This document shows positions 17,838-32,200 of a stretch of 64,000 bases of DNA, piece after piece. The notes beneath the pieces were generated by a model that saw only the letters and a list, made by a program, of their open reading frames with translations, made no database searches and was not told where the DNA came from. The stretch covers positions 10,227,931 through 10,291,930 of the forward strand of contig NC_135555.1 in assembly GCF_964340395.1 (NCBI RefSeq). The letters run 5' to 3'. Position numbers and translations under genes: made by a program. Origin of the DNA: Glandiceps talaboti (lineage: Eukaryota > Hemichordata > Enteropneusta > Spengelidae). Within the stretch, counting starts at the first letter, position 1. Each line of letters begins with the position of its first letter.

Positions 17838-17900
17838 TGTAGGTGTGAGCCAATGCTATTACAGTTCATCTGAACAATAGTATATATCAGTCATTCATGC
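17482..17900 (+). other. 3' UTR intron of gene A with a (CT)n pyrimidine tract
   Basis: Eleven bases after the stop codon the sequence GG|GTAAGT (17493) gives a strong donor. The next strong acceptor is CCCTCTGTAG|GTGTGAGC at 17842/17843. The pyrimidine tract is a pure (CT)n microsatellite, about 17757-17838. The same arrangement (stop, donor within 20 bases, CT microsatellite, CTGTAG|GTGTG) is present after gene B. The stop lies close enough to the junction that nonsense-mediated decay is not expected. Confidence 0.7.
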
Positions 17901-18192
17901 TGTGGCCGTGTGACATTGTATATTATATAAAGGCATGTTTAAATTGCTTCAATTACCTAGGATTGCTTGCATCAGACTTTAGTTACATATAGCAATCAAA
18001 CCTTATTTGTACAGTTTTCACAAGTACAGACAAGTACAGACATGTGATTATTTAATCACAGAAACCTAGGACTCGTGCAGAAATGTAAATCGCAATACAC
18101 TGCTTACTTGAACTGTAATTTATAGCAGGAGAGATATTGTATTATATTGGATGTCTTCATTCTTTTTTTCGCGAGTTGTCCTCAAGATTTGA

Positions 18193-18216
18193 TCATCATC
18201 ATCATCATCATCATCA

Positions 18217-18250
<34 letters not shown>

Positions 18251-18284
18251 TGTCTTCTTCTTCTTCTTCTTCTTCTTCTTCTTC
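18193..18284. repeat. Compound trinucleotide microsatellite (ATC)n(GTC)n(TTC)n
   Basis: Three adjoining trinucleotide runs, each differing from the next at one base, lie in the gene A/gene B intergenic region. The rest of 17.9-19.8 kb is AT-rich and shows no gene apart from a hairpin and a short tandem duplication listed separately. Confidence 0.95.
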
Positions 18285-19016
18285 AACAATTAGTATGAAA
18301 TGATGACTTTATTATTACAATTTTCAAATTTGCTAAATTCCATTTACATTTGTAAATTGCCAATTATATTAATTAGAGAAAGTTAATTATTAATATATTA
18401 TTGTACATGTTATTACTGTTTATTACTACGCTTGTTTCATTTAATTTCAAAAAAAATCATATTTGTCAGGTGAAGGTCATACATGTAGATATTTATAGCA
18501 TTTTTCTTCGTTAGAATATACATGTATTACTTATGATTTTTCAAATTTTATAATATATAAATCACGCAAAATCATTCTCGAACCAGACCTTATTTTTTTT
18601 TCTTTTTTGACGGTGCGTCTTTGGTAGTGACGTAAAAGAGGCTGTGGATTTACGACTATATACGTTTTTATTGTTAACCTCAAACTCGTCTGGAGAACGA
18701 ACAAATTAGTTTAATTAAAAGACGTAGGGTTTAGGCCCGAACTGCAACTTTTTTGACATATTTTACTTTACTTTACTGCGTATCTAAGATCTACAGTCAT
18801 TGATATTAATTTTGAAAAAAAATGTACATAGTATGGAGTAAACAAATCAAATCGTAAACATTTAGAAAGAAGTTTTGTGTCCACCGGTCGAATAGTGCAT
18901 AGCTTTACTGTACATGTATAAAGAGGTATTTGTTTGTTCGTATTTCTGTACTATTGAAGTGTTAAATTATTGAAACCATTCTACATCGATTATATCAAAG
19001 TGGCATTATGAATGAG

Positions 19017-19199
19017 GATCGGGTATTTATTTTGGATTTTTAATTTATAAAACAATTTTATATTGGCATCCTACTTGAAATCAGTGTGAAACAACATGGA
19101 CCAAGGACTTGGTTTATTTTGTTTCACATTGATTTTTCAAATAGGAAGCCATGATAAAATTGGTTTATAAATTAAAAATCCAAAATAAATATCAAATCC
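19017..19199. repeat. Hairpin element upstream of gene B
   Basis: Left arm 19017-19093 (GATCGGGTATTTATTTTGG ...) is the near-perfect inverse of right arm 19127-19199 (... CCAAAATAAATATCAAATCC), with a loop around ACATGGACCAAGGACTTGG. A similar left-arm sequence (AGGTATTTATTGTGGGTATT) occurs at 16440-16470 in gene A, suggesting a small dispersed family. Confidence 0.75.
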
Positions 19200-19327
19200 A
19201 CATCCAAAGTCAAGATAGTCAAGGGTGTTGTATGTTATATTCATTAAATGAAGTTATGTTTCTTAAATCTTCTCTTTGTTTTCTTGATGTATTTAGTAAA
19301 AACTATATTAACCCAGACATTGACTTT

Positions 19328-19500
19328 AGTTTGACCTCTGGTCAAACTTGTTTACTCTGTATGTAAATCAGAGAGTGTTTACTTTGTATATAAATTGGTT
19401 AGTTGTGAATTATCATAAACTACCAGACGGCTGTGTGCTTACGATGCATGTAAATCAGTTAGTAATGAATTAGATTATTAGCCCGTCAGATGGCTGGATT
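19328..19500. repeat. Short diverged tandem duplication upstream of gene B promoter
   Basis: Blocks containing TGTTTACTNTGTATGTAAATCAG, GGTTAGTTGTGAATTA and CCAGACGGCTG recur about 65-75 bp apart (19340, 19375 and 19440). They sit 350-500 bp upstream of the gene B start. Their role, if any, is unknown. Confidence 0.5.
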
Positions 19501-19832
19501 GGCGGTAAACAAGTCTATTCAATTTGCATATACTATAAAAGTGACAATATGGCCAGTTGTGTATGTTATCTGTTATTGTATAAAGTCGATGGGTATACTA
19601 CGATGATGCAAAAGATGGTTTTGTACAATGCTTACATTCACGGGCACTGACGTTGGCTGCGCTGTTCTACATGAGTGCGCAGCCAGCGGCAACGCAACAA
19701 TGGGAAAGAAAACAGAAATAAATTATTCTGTCATCTCCGACTTCGGGGAAAAACGCACACTGTTTACTGGAACTTGAAGGATCACGAAGCTACTTAACAA
19801 TTCGGAAACATTTTGTACTAGCTGTCGGCAAT

Positions 19833-19909
19833 ATGAGGTCTGTATATCTCTATATAACTTAGTACGCCAACTGTTCAAGATAACAATATGCCTTTATATA
19901 TTGTTTTAT

Positions 19910-19971
<62 letters not shown>

Positions 19972-21535
19972 TAACCATTATGTGTACTTCTGATGCCCTA
20001 AACGATTACATCATCAATACATAGAAGTGTAGGATAAACAGAATTAATCACCGTTTTTATGATAATTAAGTGCGAGATACAAATTCATTTCATTCTTGAT
20101 AACAAATTCAAAGGCAATGAGAACGTACCAGTCTGTGTTGCGATAGCCAAGATGGAGGGATACGATCACTTTGTTTTTACAACACGGTTTCAATTTGTTT
20201 TCGTAACTTGATTTTACTTTCCAATTTTCATCTAAATATGACATTCTTTAAAATGAGATGTAATTTTGCCCTTTTTCATCGTTATTTATATAATTCTTTT
20301 ACTTTCGTTTTAAAGCATGACGTCACACTTTCACACAAGTCATTCTTAAGTTATATACGTTTAACTTTCGTTTTTTTTTACTTGGGACTTGTTTGAAACT
20401 GGTTTTCGTTATTGCGTTACGTTCGTTGATTTTACTTGTTTCCAAGCCTTTCTCTATGTTCGATTCACACTCAGTATAAAAGCGGAAACCTTCCCGGACA
20501 TCCCCCCTCCCCTCAGTTTATAAGACCGTTTCCGAGCCTTTATTATTTGTGGAAAGTACCTACCTTAATTTGAATTCGGTAACTTTCTATTTTCATCCTT
20601 TCGCCGTATGACACAACCCCTTTAAACTTTTCTTTGTTTCCGCTTTTCGGAGAAATTTATAACAGAATAAATGGTGCTTAGTTTATTATTGTTGAGTAGA
20701 AATAAGGCCGACATAAAAGGTGAACTCTAGATGACCTGTACTTGGTCTAATATATGAATACTTGTATAGATGCGAATGGCCGCTACTAATACTAATAACC
20801 CCCCTCTAGAATTGAAGTCATTTGAATAGGAGATATGTGTGACATGTGAAGGAATACAAGGGGTTGAACGTATCTGTGACAACGGCACTACTGCGGTCGG
20901 TATCCACCGTACCGTAGCAAGTTGGTTTTAGATTACACACAACGAAACTTTCACTAAACACAAATGTGTGCAAAACTCCCTTGACGTTGATAATATGACG
21001 AGCACATTCTATATACTGTACATGGTAAATGGAGATACAATAATAATGACAATAGGGAAACAGAAACGAAAGGAAAAAAATTACTGAGTCATATTCCGGT
21101 ATCATTATCGTATATCAGTTATCATTGTTTTTCACCACACTGTACGTGTCTATTATATACGTTCTTTTGTAATATAAAATATCTGCACTTCTCGTTAGAT
21201 AAAAAGTCGTGTCGATTAGCCCTCATTGACGTCTTCAGTGGCGACTGATAGGGCGGCATGACACATCGTCTTTTACAGACTTCATTTCCACAGAATCACC
21301 ACAAAAGTCCATAAATAGACGCCAAGTCTGTTTTATACAGATTTTAAAGAAAAAAAAAACATGCTAGAGAGTATATGATGTATGTGTAATTAGCGAGGAA
21401 ATGCGAGTATTTTACTATTTTACTGAAAGCTCTCGCTTTTACACACAGGTTTATAGGACGAGTATTGACCTTGGCAGTGGTGTATTTGTACTTGGACCAA
21501 GTTAAAGGTACTGTAAAAAGGTAGCAACAACACAG

Positions 21536-21568
<33 letters not shown>

Positions 21569-22606
21569 AATAATAATAATAATAATAACAACAACAACAA
21601 CACAAACACAAACACAAACACAAACACAAACACAAACACAAACACAAACACAAACACAAACACAAACACAAACACAAACAACAACTTACGAGTATAAACT
21701 TCCTAATCATTGCAATTGGGAACTTACAATCCAGACTAAGTATGCTCAGACGCAAAGGACTATGGGATTGTCTGTGGTTATCGTAATACCTTATCTGGAG
21801 CTACTAATAAAATTAACCTCCCACAATTGTCAGGGTAATTATAAATTGATTATTTGTGGTTACAAACAATGTATCAACATTGTTTACAACACTAATTGAT
21901 TAGCATTTATCATCACATTTCCCATGATGCAACATTCAACATGGCGGGTTTGCAAGTTCCCTATTCAAGACGTACCTTGTCTTTGCTTGTCTTGTTCTGT
22001 CTTGTTACTGTGTGACTTTGAAACGCCACAGGTGGCTATACACGTGCAGTCCTTCATGCCTATTTAACTTTTAACAGACTAGATGCTTTTAAAGTAGCCA
22101 TATCTGGTTGGGCTGTTTTACTTGGTGGTAGCGAGTTCCATGTAGGTTTTGGCCTTTGGTACAACGAAAAGTGATAACACTAACAGTCTTTGTTTGAGCG
22201 GATGGTACATAATTCTCTAATTATAGCATATGCCCCTAGTAAAACTTACACAATTTGTTTTACATGTTTGAGACGAGATGAAAGAATTATGTCAAAGATC
22301 GCACTTGATAGTTTGACGTCCATATTGAGCCAATGTGTTATCATAATAGTTAGGAATACTATCTTCTTGTGCCAATAACATTTTCTCATAAACAAGTTTG
22401 CGAAAAAAAAGGAGGGGGTAAAAAAGGCACTCCATTGTCAACTCGGGGACAACTAGTTGACATTGAACACAAAACTGTTTACGTCGATCAATTAGGAATG
22501 GAATATTTTTTAGACAGATTTGCACTCAGATTTGCACAAACATATCCATGCATAAATACATACATACATAACAAGTTAATTTTACTTTCATTTTAACCCC
22601 TGAACT

Positions 22607-22645
<39 letters not shown>

Positions 22646-24051
22646 TTTATTTCTTAAAAAGACAAACGCTTTCCATGTAAAAACATCTCAAAGCGCCTTA
22701 CAGCACTAAGACACCATTAAAACACAATACAACTTTAGTGGTCTTTCTTATTTTACGTTCACACAGCAGGGCACTGTGAGAATGACAGAGGAGTTCCTAA
22801 TAATGGTCAGAGAATTTTTGTTTACGAAGTCTATACGTGTAATGAAGGCTACACGCTCAGTGGACCTGGTAATCTGACATATTCCAATGGAACCTGGAGC
22901 GGGGACATACCAACATGTGAAGGTAATTTTCGTAGCCGTAAACTTAAATAACTGTCCACTTTACGGCAGTTCTGCCCCGCCGTGCGTCAGCAAAAACATG
23001 CTAATGAATGGAACTGTCCTTTTGGTGTGCATGTGATGGCAGTTTTCTTTCCCTAACATAATTATAATACGTCTCTCAAAATTTAAAGGTTTGATTTTAT
23101 TTTTTCACAATGCAGAAAATAACTGCTCTAGCCCCGGACTGGCACCAGTGAATGGCCAAAAATCAGATTCACTTACGTTTTATAAACATGGGTCGTCTGT
23201 GGAATTCAGTTGTAATTCTGGCTACGAGTTATATGGGCCTAGTATCCTGACATGTATGGCTGGAAAATGGAACGACGACGTACCTAAATGCGTAGCTAGA
23301 GGTAGGTTTTGGTTAGAAATACCGGGAAATCATCAGAAAGATATTTAACGATCTTTGAAAACGTACATATTGTAAAATGTTGTAAAACGATAAAAAACAA
23401 ACCAAACTGGTAATTTGTTTGGCTGTCAGCTCCGAGAGAAAGCACTCAAATCAAAATCTTCAAATAACGAATGAATGGATTGCTAACATAAACGAAAGTA
23501 TCTTGGCAGTTAGTACAGATGGCGCTAATCGCCGATCGAGCGGTGCAGTGACAGACCGCCGGACTGACAGACCACCGTGACAAGTTTCAACGGGTGGTGT
23601 GAGATCCACTACACGTAATGTTGTGTGGTTATCATATCCACTAGTGTGCAACATTTGTATACACAAAGTTTATTCGCATTCCATTTACTCTTGGGACCCA
23701 TAAAGACACACGTTTTTGCATCCGGGTGTATGACTACATTTTTTTCTCATTATTTTCAGAAATTCCGACAACAACGAAAAAAACAGAACAATCAAAGCCA
23801 GGCAAGTAAAAAAAAGTAAATGACCTGATATAATAACATGATGTAACCATGACAACTACCATCACAATCACCAATGTGATATGTTTGTCAATCTTATTCT
23901 AAATCGCCTCGTTTATATTGATGATGACAAACAAACTACTAAACTAAGTCTTCTTTTCTTCTTTATCATTTTAGACACTGGCTCCATCACTTCCAAATAC
24001 TCTCTTTGGTTAATCTCCATGATGGTGTTATCTGCTGTGATATTCTATTGA
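19833..24051 (+). CDS. Sushi gene B: GPI-anchor-like protein with two CCP domains, 173 aa
   Basis: Exons: 19833-19837, 21449-21507, 22770-22922, 23116-23301, 23760-23801, 23975-24051, total 522 bases. Introns are phase 1 after the first. Exon 2 completes the signal peptide (MRFIGRVLTLAVVYLYLDQ). Exon 3 is the short CCP with C1, C2, Trp and C4 but Tyr (LTYSNGTW) at the C3 position. Exon 4 is a complete CCP (NNCSSPGLAPVNG ... CNSGYEL ... LTCMAGKW ... PKC). Exon 5 is a Lys/Thr stalk (EIPTTTKKTEQSKP) with a GC donor, GCAAGT. Exon 6 encodes a hydrophobic end (YSLWLISMMVLSAVIFY) directly before TGA, fitting a GPI signal. Exon 3 has a tandem CAGCAG acceptor: using the first (exon start 22767) would add one Ala. 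The first donor, GTCTGT, is weak. Length and exon plan match gene A exactly. Confidence 0.8.
19912..19969. repeat. (GT)n microsatellite
   Basis: About 28 GT units shortly after the first-exon donor of gene B, in its first intron. GT runs of this kind can form Z-DNA or bind splicing factors, but nothing shows that here. Confidence 0.95.
21538..21681. repeat. (CAA)n(TAA)n(CAA)n(CACAAA)n compound microsatellite
   Basis: Runs of CAA, TAA and CAA are followed by about 13 units of CACAAA. The array starts 30 bp after the signal-peptide exon of gene B. Homopolymeric frames on the minus strand come only from the repeat. Confidence 0.95.
21718..21961. mobile_element. 244 bp TIR element in intron 2 of gene B
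   Basis: Begins GGGAACTTACAATCC and ends GGGTTTGCAAGTTCCC. It is the same element as 16567-16810, in opposite orientation and of identical length, showing that the two insertions in paralogous genes are independent or that one was inverted. Confidence 0.8.
22605..22765. repeat. (AAT)n with retroelement-tail-like sequence
   Basis: An AAT run (22608-22643) is followed by ATTTATTTCTTAAAAAGAC and CTCAAAGCGCCTTACAGCAC. This layout, a short microsatellite next to a conserved CAAAGCGC block, resembles 3' tails of SINE/LINE elements in marine invertebrates. The assignment is by resemblance only. It ends just before the first CCP exon of gene B. Confidence 0.4.
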
Positions 24052-24600
<549 letters not shown>

Positions 24601-24645
24601 TGTGTGTGTGTGTCTGTGTGTCTGTGTGCATGTGTGTGTGTGTGT

Positions 24646-26040
24646 ACGACATGTTCTTACAATTAAAGTTTGCATGAGCTCAAAATACAAATGACCTTTA
24701 GGATCACAAAGAAAACATGTATAATTTACAAAGGTGATAGTTTCAATGTAGCCCACATAATTGAGGACTTTTTAACTTTATAAAGAAAGTAATGCTGAAT
24801 ATAATACAGATAACAATCTTTCTATGGCATAAAACGTAACACCGTCTCCACATTCGATAAATCATCAGTTCAGAAATTATGGTAAAGTTTTTTATCTCAA
24901 TTTCAATCAAAACTTTGAATTTATAGAGTAGATACCTTTGGTGAGATATGAAAAATTAGTGTATTTATCTATCATTACAATGCTTGTTTACAATAAGCGA
25001 ACAAACAGGTCAACAACAAAGACAGATATATCAATGTATATATATATATATAAATGTTTATTTCTGTGTACAAGCTAGGTCACATGTTAATACATTTATC
25101 TGTTCACAACATCCCCATTTTATTATTATTATTATCATTGTTATCATTATTTATGTTGAATTCAGAAAAAAAATATGCATATGTATAGAAAATGAAGGTA
25201 AAGGAGAGAATCGAATATGTTAGAGGAAAATCCCCTGACACCAAATACTCCACAACGTACTATTAACTAAGCTAATCACATTTCACAAAATAGTTGAACA
25301 ATAGAGTTACATGCTTAAGTCTGTCTAAACACTTCAGACTTCACCAAACGTACGCACAGACAAACTAACAAACATGAAAGTATCACTTTGTACAATTGAA
25401 TGATTAAAATCAGACAATTTGCTAAAACCCGAGAGTACGATTTCCTGTCTATTTTGAAAATATCAGCTGAATTAAAGGTACTCAACAGATAGGAGCAAAT
25501 ATATGTTTATGCATGTATTTTTTTTCCTATATAGATATATTTCCCCTATTACGAATACGAAATATCATGTAAACAATTTTGATTTGTTCAGCTATGCTAG
25601 CAAGAATTGCAAGATGGGAGTTTAGCAATTTGCTACTGTCCATGTTTTGTTTAGTACAATAACTTACTCGTAATACTGTACACCGTGAACAGTATTACAT
25701 CACCTGTGGGTACGGTAAATGTATTTCTGTACCTGTACACACGATAAAATCAAATCATTTTTGCGCTCGCACCCGAAAAACCGGCGCCCTCAACGGCCAT
25801 CATGATTTCAACTTGTGTCTGTACTGCTTATGGATAATATCACAGACAATTAAGAAGATATACTTGTCTGTGATAATATCGATCAATGGTTAACATGTAC
25901 AATGTCTAATTATTTGTATTTTAACAATCTCCAGTGAATATATTGTGGTTGGCTTATCACAAAATATTCAAGTTACAATTAGTACAGTTTTAACATGGTG
26001 ACGGATTCAAAACCGTGCTTTCGCTCAAGATTGAGACTTT
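24646..26040. other. No gene seen between gene B and the GCAT-like gene
   Basis: AT-rich sequence without recognisable exons or inverted repeats. Gene B ends upstream on the plus strand and the GCAT-like gene ends downstream on the minus strand, so this is a convergent intergenic region that should hold both polyadenylation sites. Confidence 0.5.
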
Positions 26041-26168
26041 TCACTACACTACACTACACTACACTACACTACACTACACTACACTACACTACACTTCCTA
26101 CCCTACCCTACCCTACCCTACCCTACCCTACCCTACACTACACTACACTACACTACACTACACTACAC
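26041..26168. repeat. (CACTA)n(CCCTA)n(CACTA)n pentanucleotide array
   Basis: A run of CACTA units, then nine or so CCCTA units, then CACTA again, about 120 bp past the GCAT-like stop codon on the 3' side of that gene. The minus strand reads TAGTG/TAGGG. It resembles but is not the animal telomere repeat TTAGGG. Confidence 0.95.
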
Positions 26169-26290
26169 ACAGATAATATTGACCACTGATTAACAGATAT
26201 AATTTCTTTTTTATATTCAAGTAATTGACTAATTATAGTGAATATATCTTTGGTTACTAAAAAAATGTCCCGATTGCAGCTAGTGCAGAT

Positions 26291-29200
26291 TTAAATGACT
26301 TCAAGATTCTTGCCCACTGAGATGAATGTATCAACAGCACTATCGATATCCTCCTCAGAGTGGGCTGTAGACATGGACACCCTGATGCTAGCCTTTCCTG
26401 TAAAGACACACACACACACGACATATTAGACAGAGGGACTAATTTCGTTGGACTGAGATAAGATAACAAGGAGGTTTTTAGGAACAGTTGTATCGCATCT
26501 CAAACACGGGTTGGGATCAGACCAATTCTTTTTTTCATAGTGGTCTGAGAAAGTACGTTCGAGCTTATACATGAAGTGATAGTGATATTGTGATTGTTGT
26601 GTTGTATCTCCGTTATAGTTTGTGGTTTTCCGAATACTTTTTTGCCAAATCAAATCAAATCAAATCAACCATCCATGTGAATTGTTTGCTTTAAGGGTAT
26701 GCGCATTTAAAGGACTGTACAAAAATCTTTAAAATTATGTGATTGAGTTTTGTAAGTAGCTATACTGTTTTGTGTGTAGGACTATTAAACCAAGGCACGT
26801 ATACTAAAATTCACTCATTTTGATTATTTCAGTTATTTCTGCAAATCCAGAACATTGCGTATCTTAAACACAACAGAGGCCAGTAATGATTAAACGTGAT
26901 AATATGACATAACATCACGTGGTCTGTAATTTAGAAGAAACAACTCAACATCTATATAGTGTACAATGAGAGTGTAAATTGGCCTACACAACAGCGTTGT
27001 AAGACAAAAACAGTAACATTGTGTGACAAACGACTTCTTGCAATCTATACCAATCAGAAAAGCTGTGAAAGACACTACGATTCAAATCAATTTTTATTAC
27101 AGAGAAGCAGTACTATTGTTGGTGTAACGTATATACCGATGTGATATACGGTGAGGTATATATCGATGTAATATACAGTGAGGTATATACCGATGTAATA
27201 CACGGTGAGGTATATATCGATGTAATATACAGTAAGGTATATATCGATGTAATATATGGTGAGGTATATATCGATGTAATATACGGTGAAGTATATACCG
27301 ATGTAATACACGGTGAGGTATATACCGATGTAATACATGGTGAGGTATATATCAATGTAATATACGGTGAGGTATATATCGATGTAATATGGTGAGGAAT
27401 ATATCGATGTAATATACGGTGAGGTATATATCGATGTAATATACGGTGAAGTATATACCGATGTAATACACGGTGAGGTATATACCGATGTAATATACGG
27501 TGAGGTATATATCGATGTAATATATGGTGAGGTATATATTGATGTAATACACGGTGAGGTATATATCAATGTAATACACAGTAAGGTATATATCAATGTA
27601 ATACACAGTAAGGTATATATTGATGTAATATACGGTGAGGTATATACCGATGTAATACACGGTGAAGTATATATTGATGTAATATACAGTGAGGTATATA
27701 CCGATGTAATATACAGTGAGGTATATATCGATGTAATATACGGTGAGGTATATATCGATGTAATATACAGTGAGGTATATACCGATGTAATATATGGTGA
27801 GGTATATATCGATGTAATATACGGTGAGGTATATATCGATGTAATATACGGTGAGGTATATATCGATGTAATACACGGTGAGGTATATATCGATGTAATA
27901 TACTGTGAGGTATATATCGATGTAATATACGGTGAGGTATATATCGATGTAATACACGGTGAGGTATATATCGATGTAATATACAGTAAGGTATATATCG
28001 ATGTAATATATGGTGAGGTATATATCGATGTAATATACGGTGAAGTATATACCGATGTAATACACGTTGAGGTATATACCGATGTAATACATGGTGAGGT
28101 ATATATCAATGTAATATACGGTGAGGTATATATCGATGTAATATGGTGAGGAATATATCGATGTAATATACGGTGAGGTATATACCGATGTAATATACGG
28201 TGAAGTATATACCGATGTAATACACGGTGAGGTATATACCGATGTAATATACGGTGAGGTATATATCGATGTAATATACGGTGAGGTATATATCGATGTA
28301 ATACACGGTGAGGTATATATCAATGTAATACACAGTAAGGTATATATCAATGTAATACACAGTAAGGTATATATTGATGTAATATACAGTGAGGTATATA
28401 CCGATGTAATACACGGTGAAGTATATATTGATGTAATATACAGTGAGGTATATACCGATGTAATATACAGTGAGGTATATATCGATGTAATATACGGTGA
28501 GGTATATATCGATGTAATATACAGTGAGGTATATACCGGTGTAATATATGGTGAGGTATATATCGATGTAATATACGGTGAGGTATATATCGATGTAATA
28601 TACGGTGAGGTATATATCGATGTAATACACGGTGAGGTATATATCGATGTAATATACTGTGAGGTATATATCGATGTAATATACGGTGAGGTATATATCG
28701 ATGTAATACACGGTGAGGTATATATCGATGTAATACACGGTGAGGTATATATCGATGTAATATACAGTAAGGTATATATCGATGTAATATATGGTGAGGT
28801 ATATATCGATGTAATATACGGTGAAGTATATACCGATGTAATACACGGTGAGGTATATACCGATGTAATACATGGTGAGGTATATATCAATGTAATATAC
28901 GGTGAGGTATATATCGATGTAATATGGTGAGGAATATATCGATGTAATATACGGTGAGGTATATACCGATGTAATATACGGTGAAGTATATACCGATGTA
29001 ATACACGGTGAGGTATATACCGATGTAATATACGGTGAGGTATATATCGATGTAATATACGGTGAGGTATATATCGATGTAATACACGGTGAGGTATATA
29101 TCAATGTAATACACAGTAAGGTATATATCAATGTAATACACAGTAAGGTATATATTGATGTAATATACAGTGAGGTATATACCGATGTAATACACGGTGA

Positions 29201-32200
29201 AGTATATATTGATGTAATATACAGTGAGGTATATACCGATGTAATATACAGTGAGGTATATATCGATGTAATATACGGTGAGGTATATATCGATGTAATA
29301 TACAGTGAGGTATATACCGGTGTAATATATGGTGAGGTATATATCGATGTAATATACGGTGAGGTATATATCGATGTAATATACGGTGAGGTATATATCG
29401 ATGTAATACACGGTGAGGTATATATCGATGTAATATACAGTGAGGTATATATCGATGTAATATACTGTGAGGTTTATATCAATGTAATATACGGTGAGGT
29501 ATATATCAATGTAATATACGGTGAGGTATATATCAATGTAATATACGGTGAGGTATACTAGAATTCTCTTTACCTCTTTGAGAGGTGGGATAACCTGCTC
29601 CGACATATATGCCTCTGTTAAACATCTCATCTGCAAACTTGTGAGCCAACGTATCATCTTCCAATATGATTGGACAGATAGGATGTCCGCCACCCTGGTT
29701 AGGAGACAACAAAATGAAATGTTCGAGAAATATGCAAATATCCACTGTAAATATATCAGTAAAGTTTGGGAAATATCTCAAATCTGTTTTGATGTCATAA
29801 AAATTGTCCTTTAGTGGGATGCGATGACAATTACTCGACTTGATAGTCCTACATAGTGCCATATTTATTTGGTCACTCATACATTTGCTATCATAATGTG
29901 AACTTGTTTATTTATTTAGAAATAATCACTGTTAACATATTTTATTTTCGTGATTGTATATGGAACAGAAAAAGTAATACCCCCTTATATTTATATGATA
30001 TTAATGTAGTCTCTGGCGATTCCTATTTCTAGTTTTCATTCGACAAAAGTGTTAAAGTCCAAACCACAAGTTGACCAGTAATCACTCTAACGCGGTGTTA
30101 ATTCTGGGCCACACAGATCAACAGCCATCAGATAATGCATGGCTCAACAACATAGTGTATGACATGGATGGAGTTACCTGCCAAGAACCCTAACTGTTTC
30201 CCTATCAGTTTTACCACAACTTATATTTGTATATACATGTACTATATACAAATTCAGGGATGGCGGGCTTAATTTGTTTTGTTCAGTTTACCAACAATAT
30301 AATGAAAGTTGAAGACTTTGCATTCAACGAATATCACTTACAGCTTGCATTGTAATGGCGTATAGAAAACTTAAACCTATCTTTGATAATACTAACTGTG
30401 CCTTACGAACATTCTGACTGCTACCGTTCACGTCACGGTTCATTCTGTCAGTGTGTACACAGTGTGTGTTTCTTACCGTAATAGTGAATCCAGCAGTTGT
30501 CATTTTATCTCGGAACCTCTTAGCATTAGCGGTAATTTTATCACGGAGAGAGCGATAACTATCTCTACCAAGTATATCAAAAACCTGTAAGAAACAGGAC
30601 ACTGATTGCTTACTTGCTTACTATGCAACTAGTAGGCAATACTCCAAAATAGAGATAACTGACTTTAACTGTGGGAATTGTACCTCTTAGTTGGTATTCG
30701 AAAGAGATCGTCATGTATTGTTTCATGGCGTGTTTCGTTAATGATTGAGTTTTATGAGCAAATTCAACGTGTTCTGGTCTATGGTGGCACTGATTTTAGT
30801 GTCCGTACCGTAAAGTACACGTTCTCTTGCTGTGTTATAAACACACACGTTTACCTACACATGATTCCATACACTAAAGGGTGTACAATATTGAAATATC
30901 TTTGATGGTGTAATTTATCATACGGATCAAAATGTTCAAAAAAATTCCTACTTTGCAATAAACTGTTTTAACAACACCAGAAGACAATTATAATGTTATA
31001 GAAAGCATACATCGACATTCAATAGTTTAACCAAGGTACGTAATTTCACTTGTAATGAGTGAAAAGCTTATAGACTCAGTTTGTTCCACGTTCAACGGTT
31101 TTCTGTTCTAGCTCTGTCACTTTCAATTCTTATAAGGCACTGAGGGATTTTCTGTATACTAAATGGTAGACTATCATTCTCGATCTTTGTACTCCACAGT
31201 GACTGTCTTTGAAATGAGGAACTGACTTACTAGCTGACTTATATTAGTAATTAACAATGAACTGACCTGAAGAGCCCCTGCAACTGTTGGTGATGGCAAT
31301 CCAGTGGAACACAAGTATGGTTTGGATTTCTGTCTTAGGAAGTCAATCAAAGCCTTAGGTCCAGTAGTGTAACCACCTATTAGTATAAATAAAGATGAAA
31401 TACAAGTTGTCAGTAACAGGTACAGTCATATCACACTGATCATAGTTTTTGCTTAGACTGAAAGATCAGCCGTTGTGGGCGCCCTTCTCACCTCTTTCCA
31501 CAAAGAGGACCTATGGTGAACATTCTTTGCGATGTATTTTACAGTGTAAGTTTCGTTTTCCACGTTTATAATTTAAATGCAAACACACATACGCGCGCAC
31601 GCACGCACGCACGTACACACACGCGCGCGCACATACGCTCGTGAGCGCATGCACACACACGCGCGCGCGCACACAGGCACACAAACTATTAACAGAAGCC
31701 GACTCCACGAGACCTATTAAAATTGAAGTTTGTTCATGTTATTCGATCGAATGTTGGGGGAATTATGTCAATATATTTACTAACCCAATGTCCCTCCGAG
31801 TGCTTTGCTGAGTGCCGAATTGATTATGTGTGGCCTTCCTTGCACGTTAAGGTATTCCTCAGTTCCTCTACCTGTATCACCTACGCACCCAGTTCCATGA
31901 GCATCATCTACAAAGACCAAAGCACCATACTCGTCTGCAAGGTCACATACCTCCCTGTCATCAAAAGATCATGAACATGAAGTGTGTATTTCTTTCGTCA
32001 TTCACAGTTTAAAAGATGTGATTTTCAAAATATCTCTATGGGGGCTCTATGGGGGTGAATCTGAGTCCAGGCCTCCAATTCTGATCTGGATCTGAGATAA
32101 ACCATAGTATACACGTGTGGAGACAGGGGATTTTTCTGACCGACCCAAACCCAGGGTGAGTGTTCTACAGATTCGATGCACAGGTTGTATCACTCAACCG

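Noticed and set aside
26041-26168. Interstitial telomere
   Set aside because: The unit is 5 bp (CCCTA/CACTA), not the 6 bp animal telomere repeat.
27121-29558. CRISPR-like array
   Set aside because: The 26 bp units are contiguous with no unique spacers, in an intron of an animal gene.
27087-29693. Very long minus-strand frames (up to 512 codons) of Ile/Tyr/Thr/Ser repeats
   Set aside because: They are the 26 bp satellite translated. The unit has no minus-strand stops in any phase, and the frames run into the real GCAT exon 9 only by chance.
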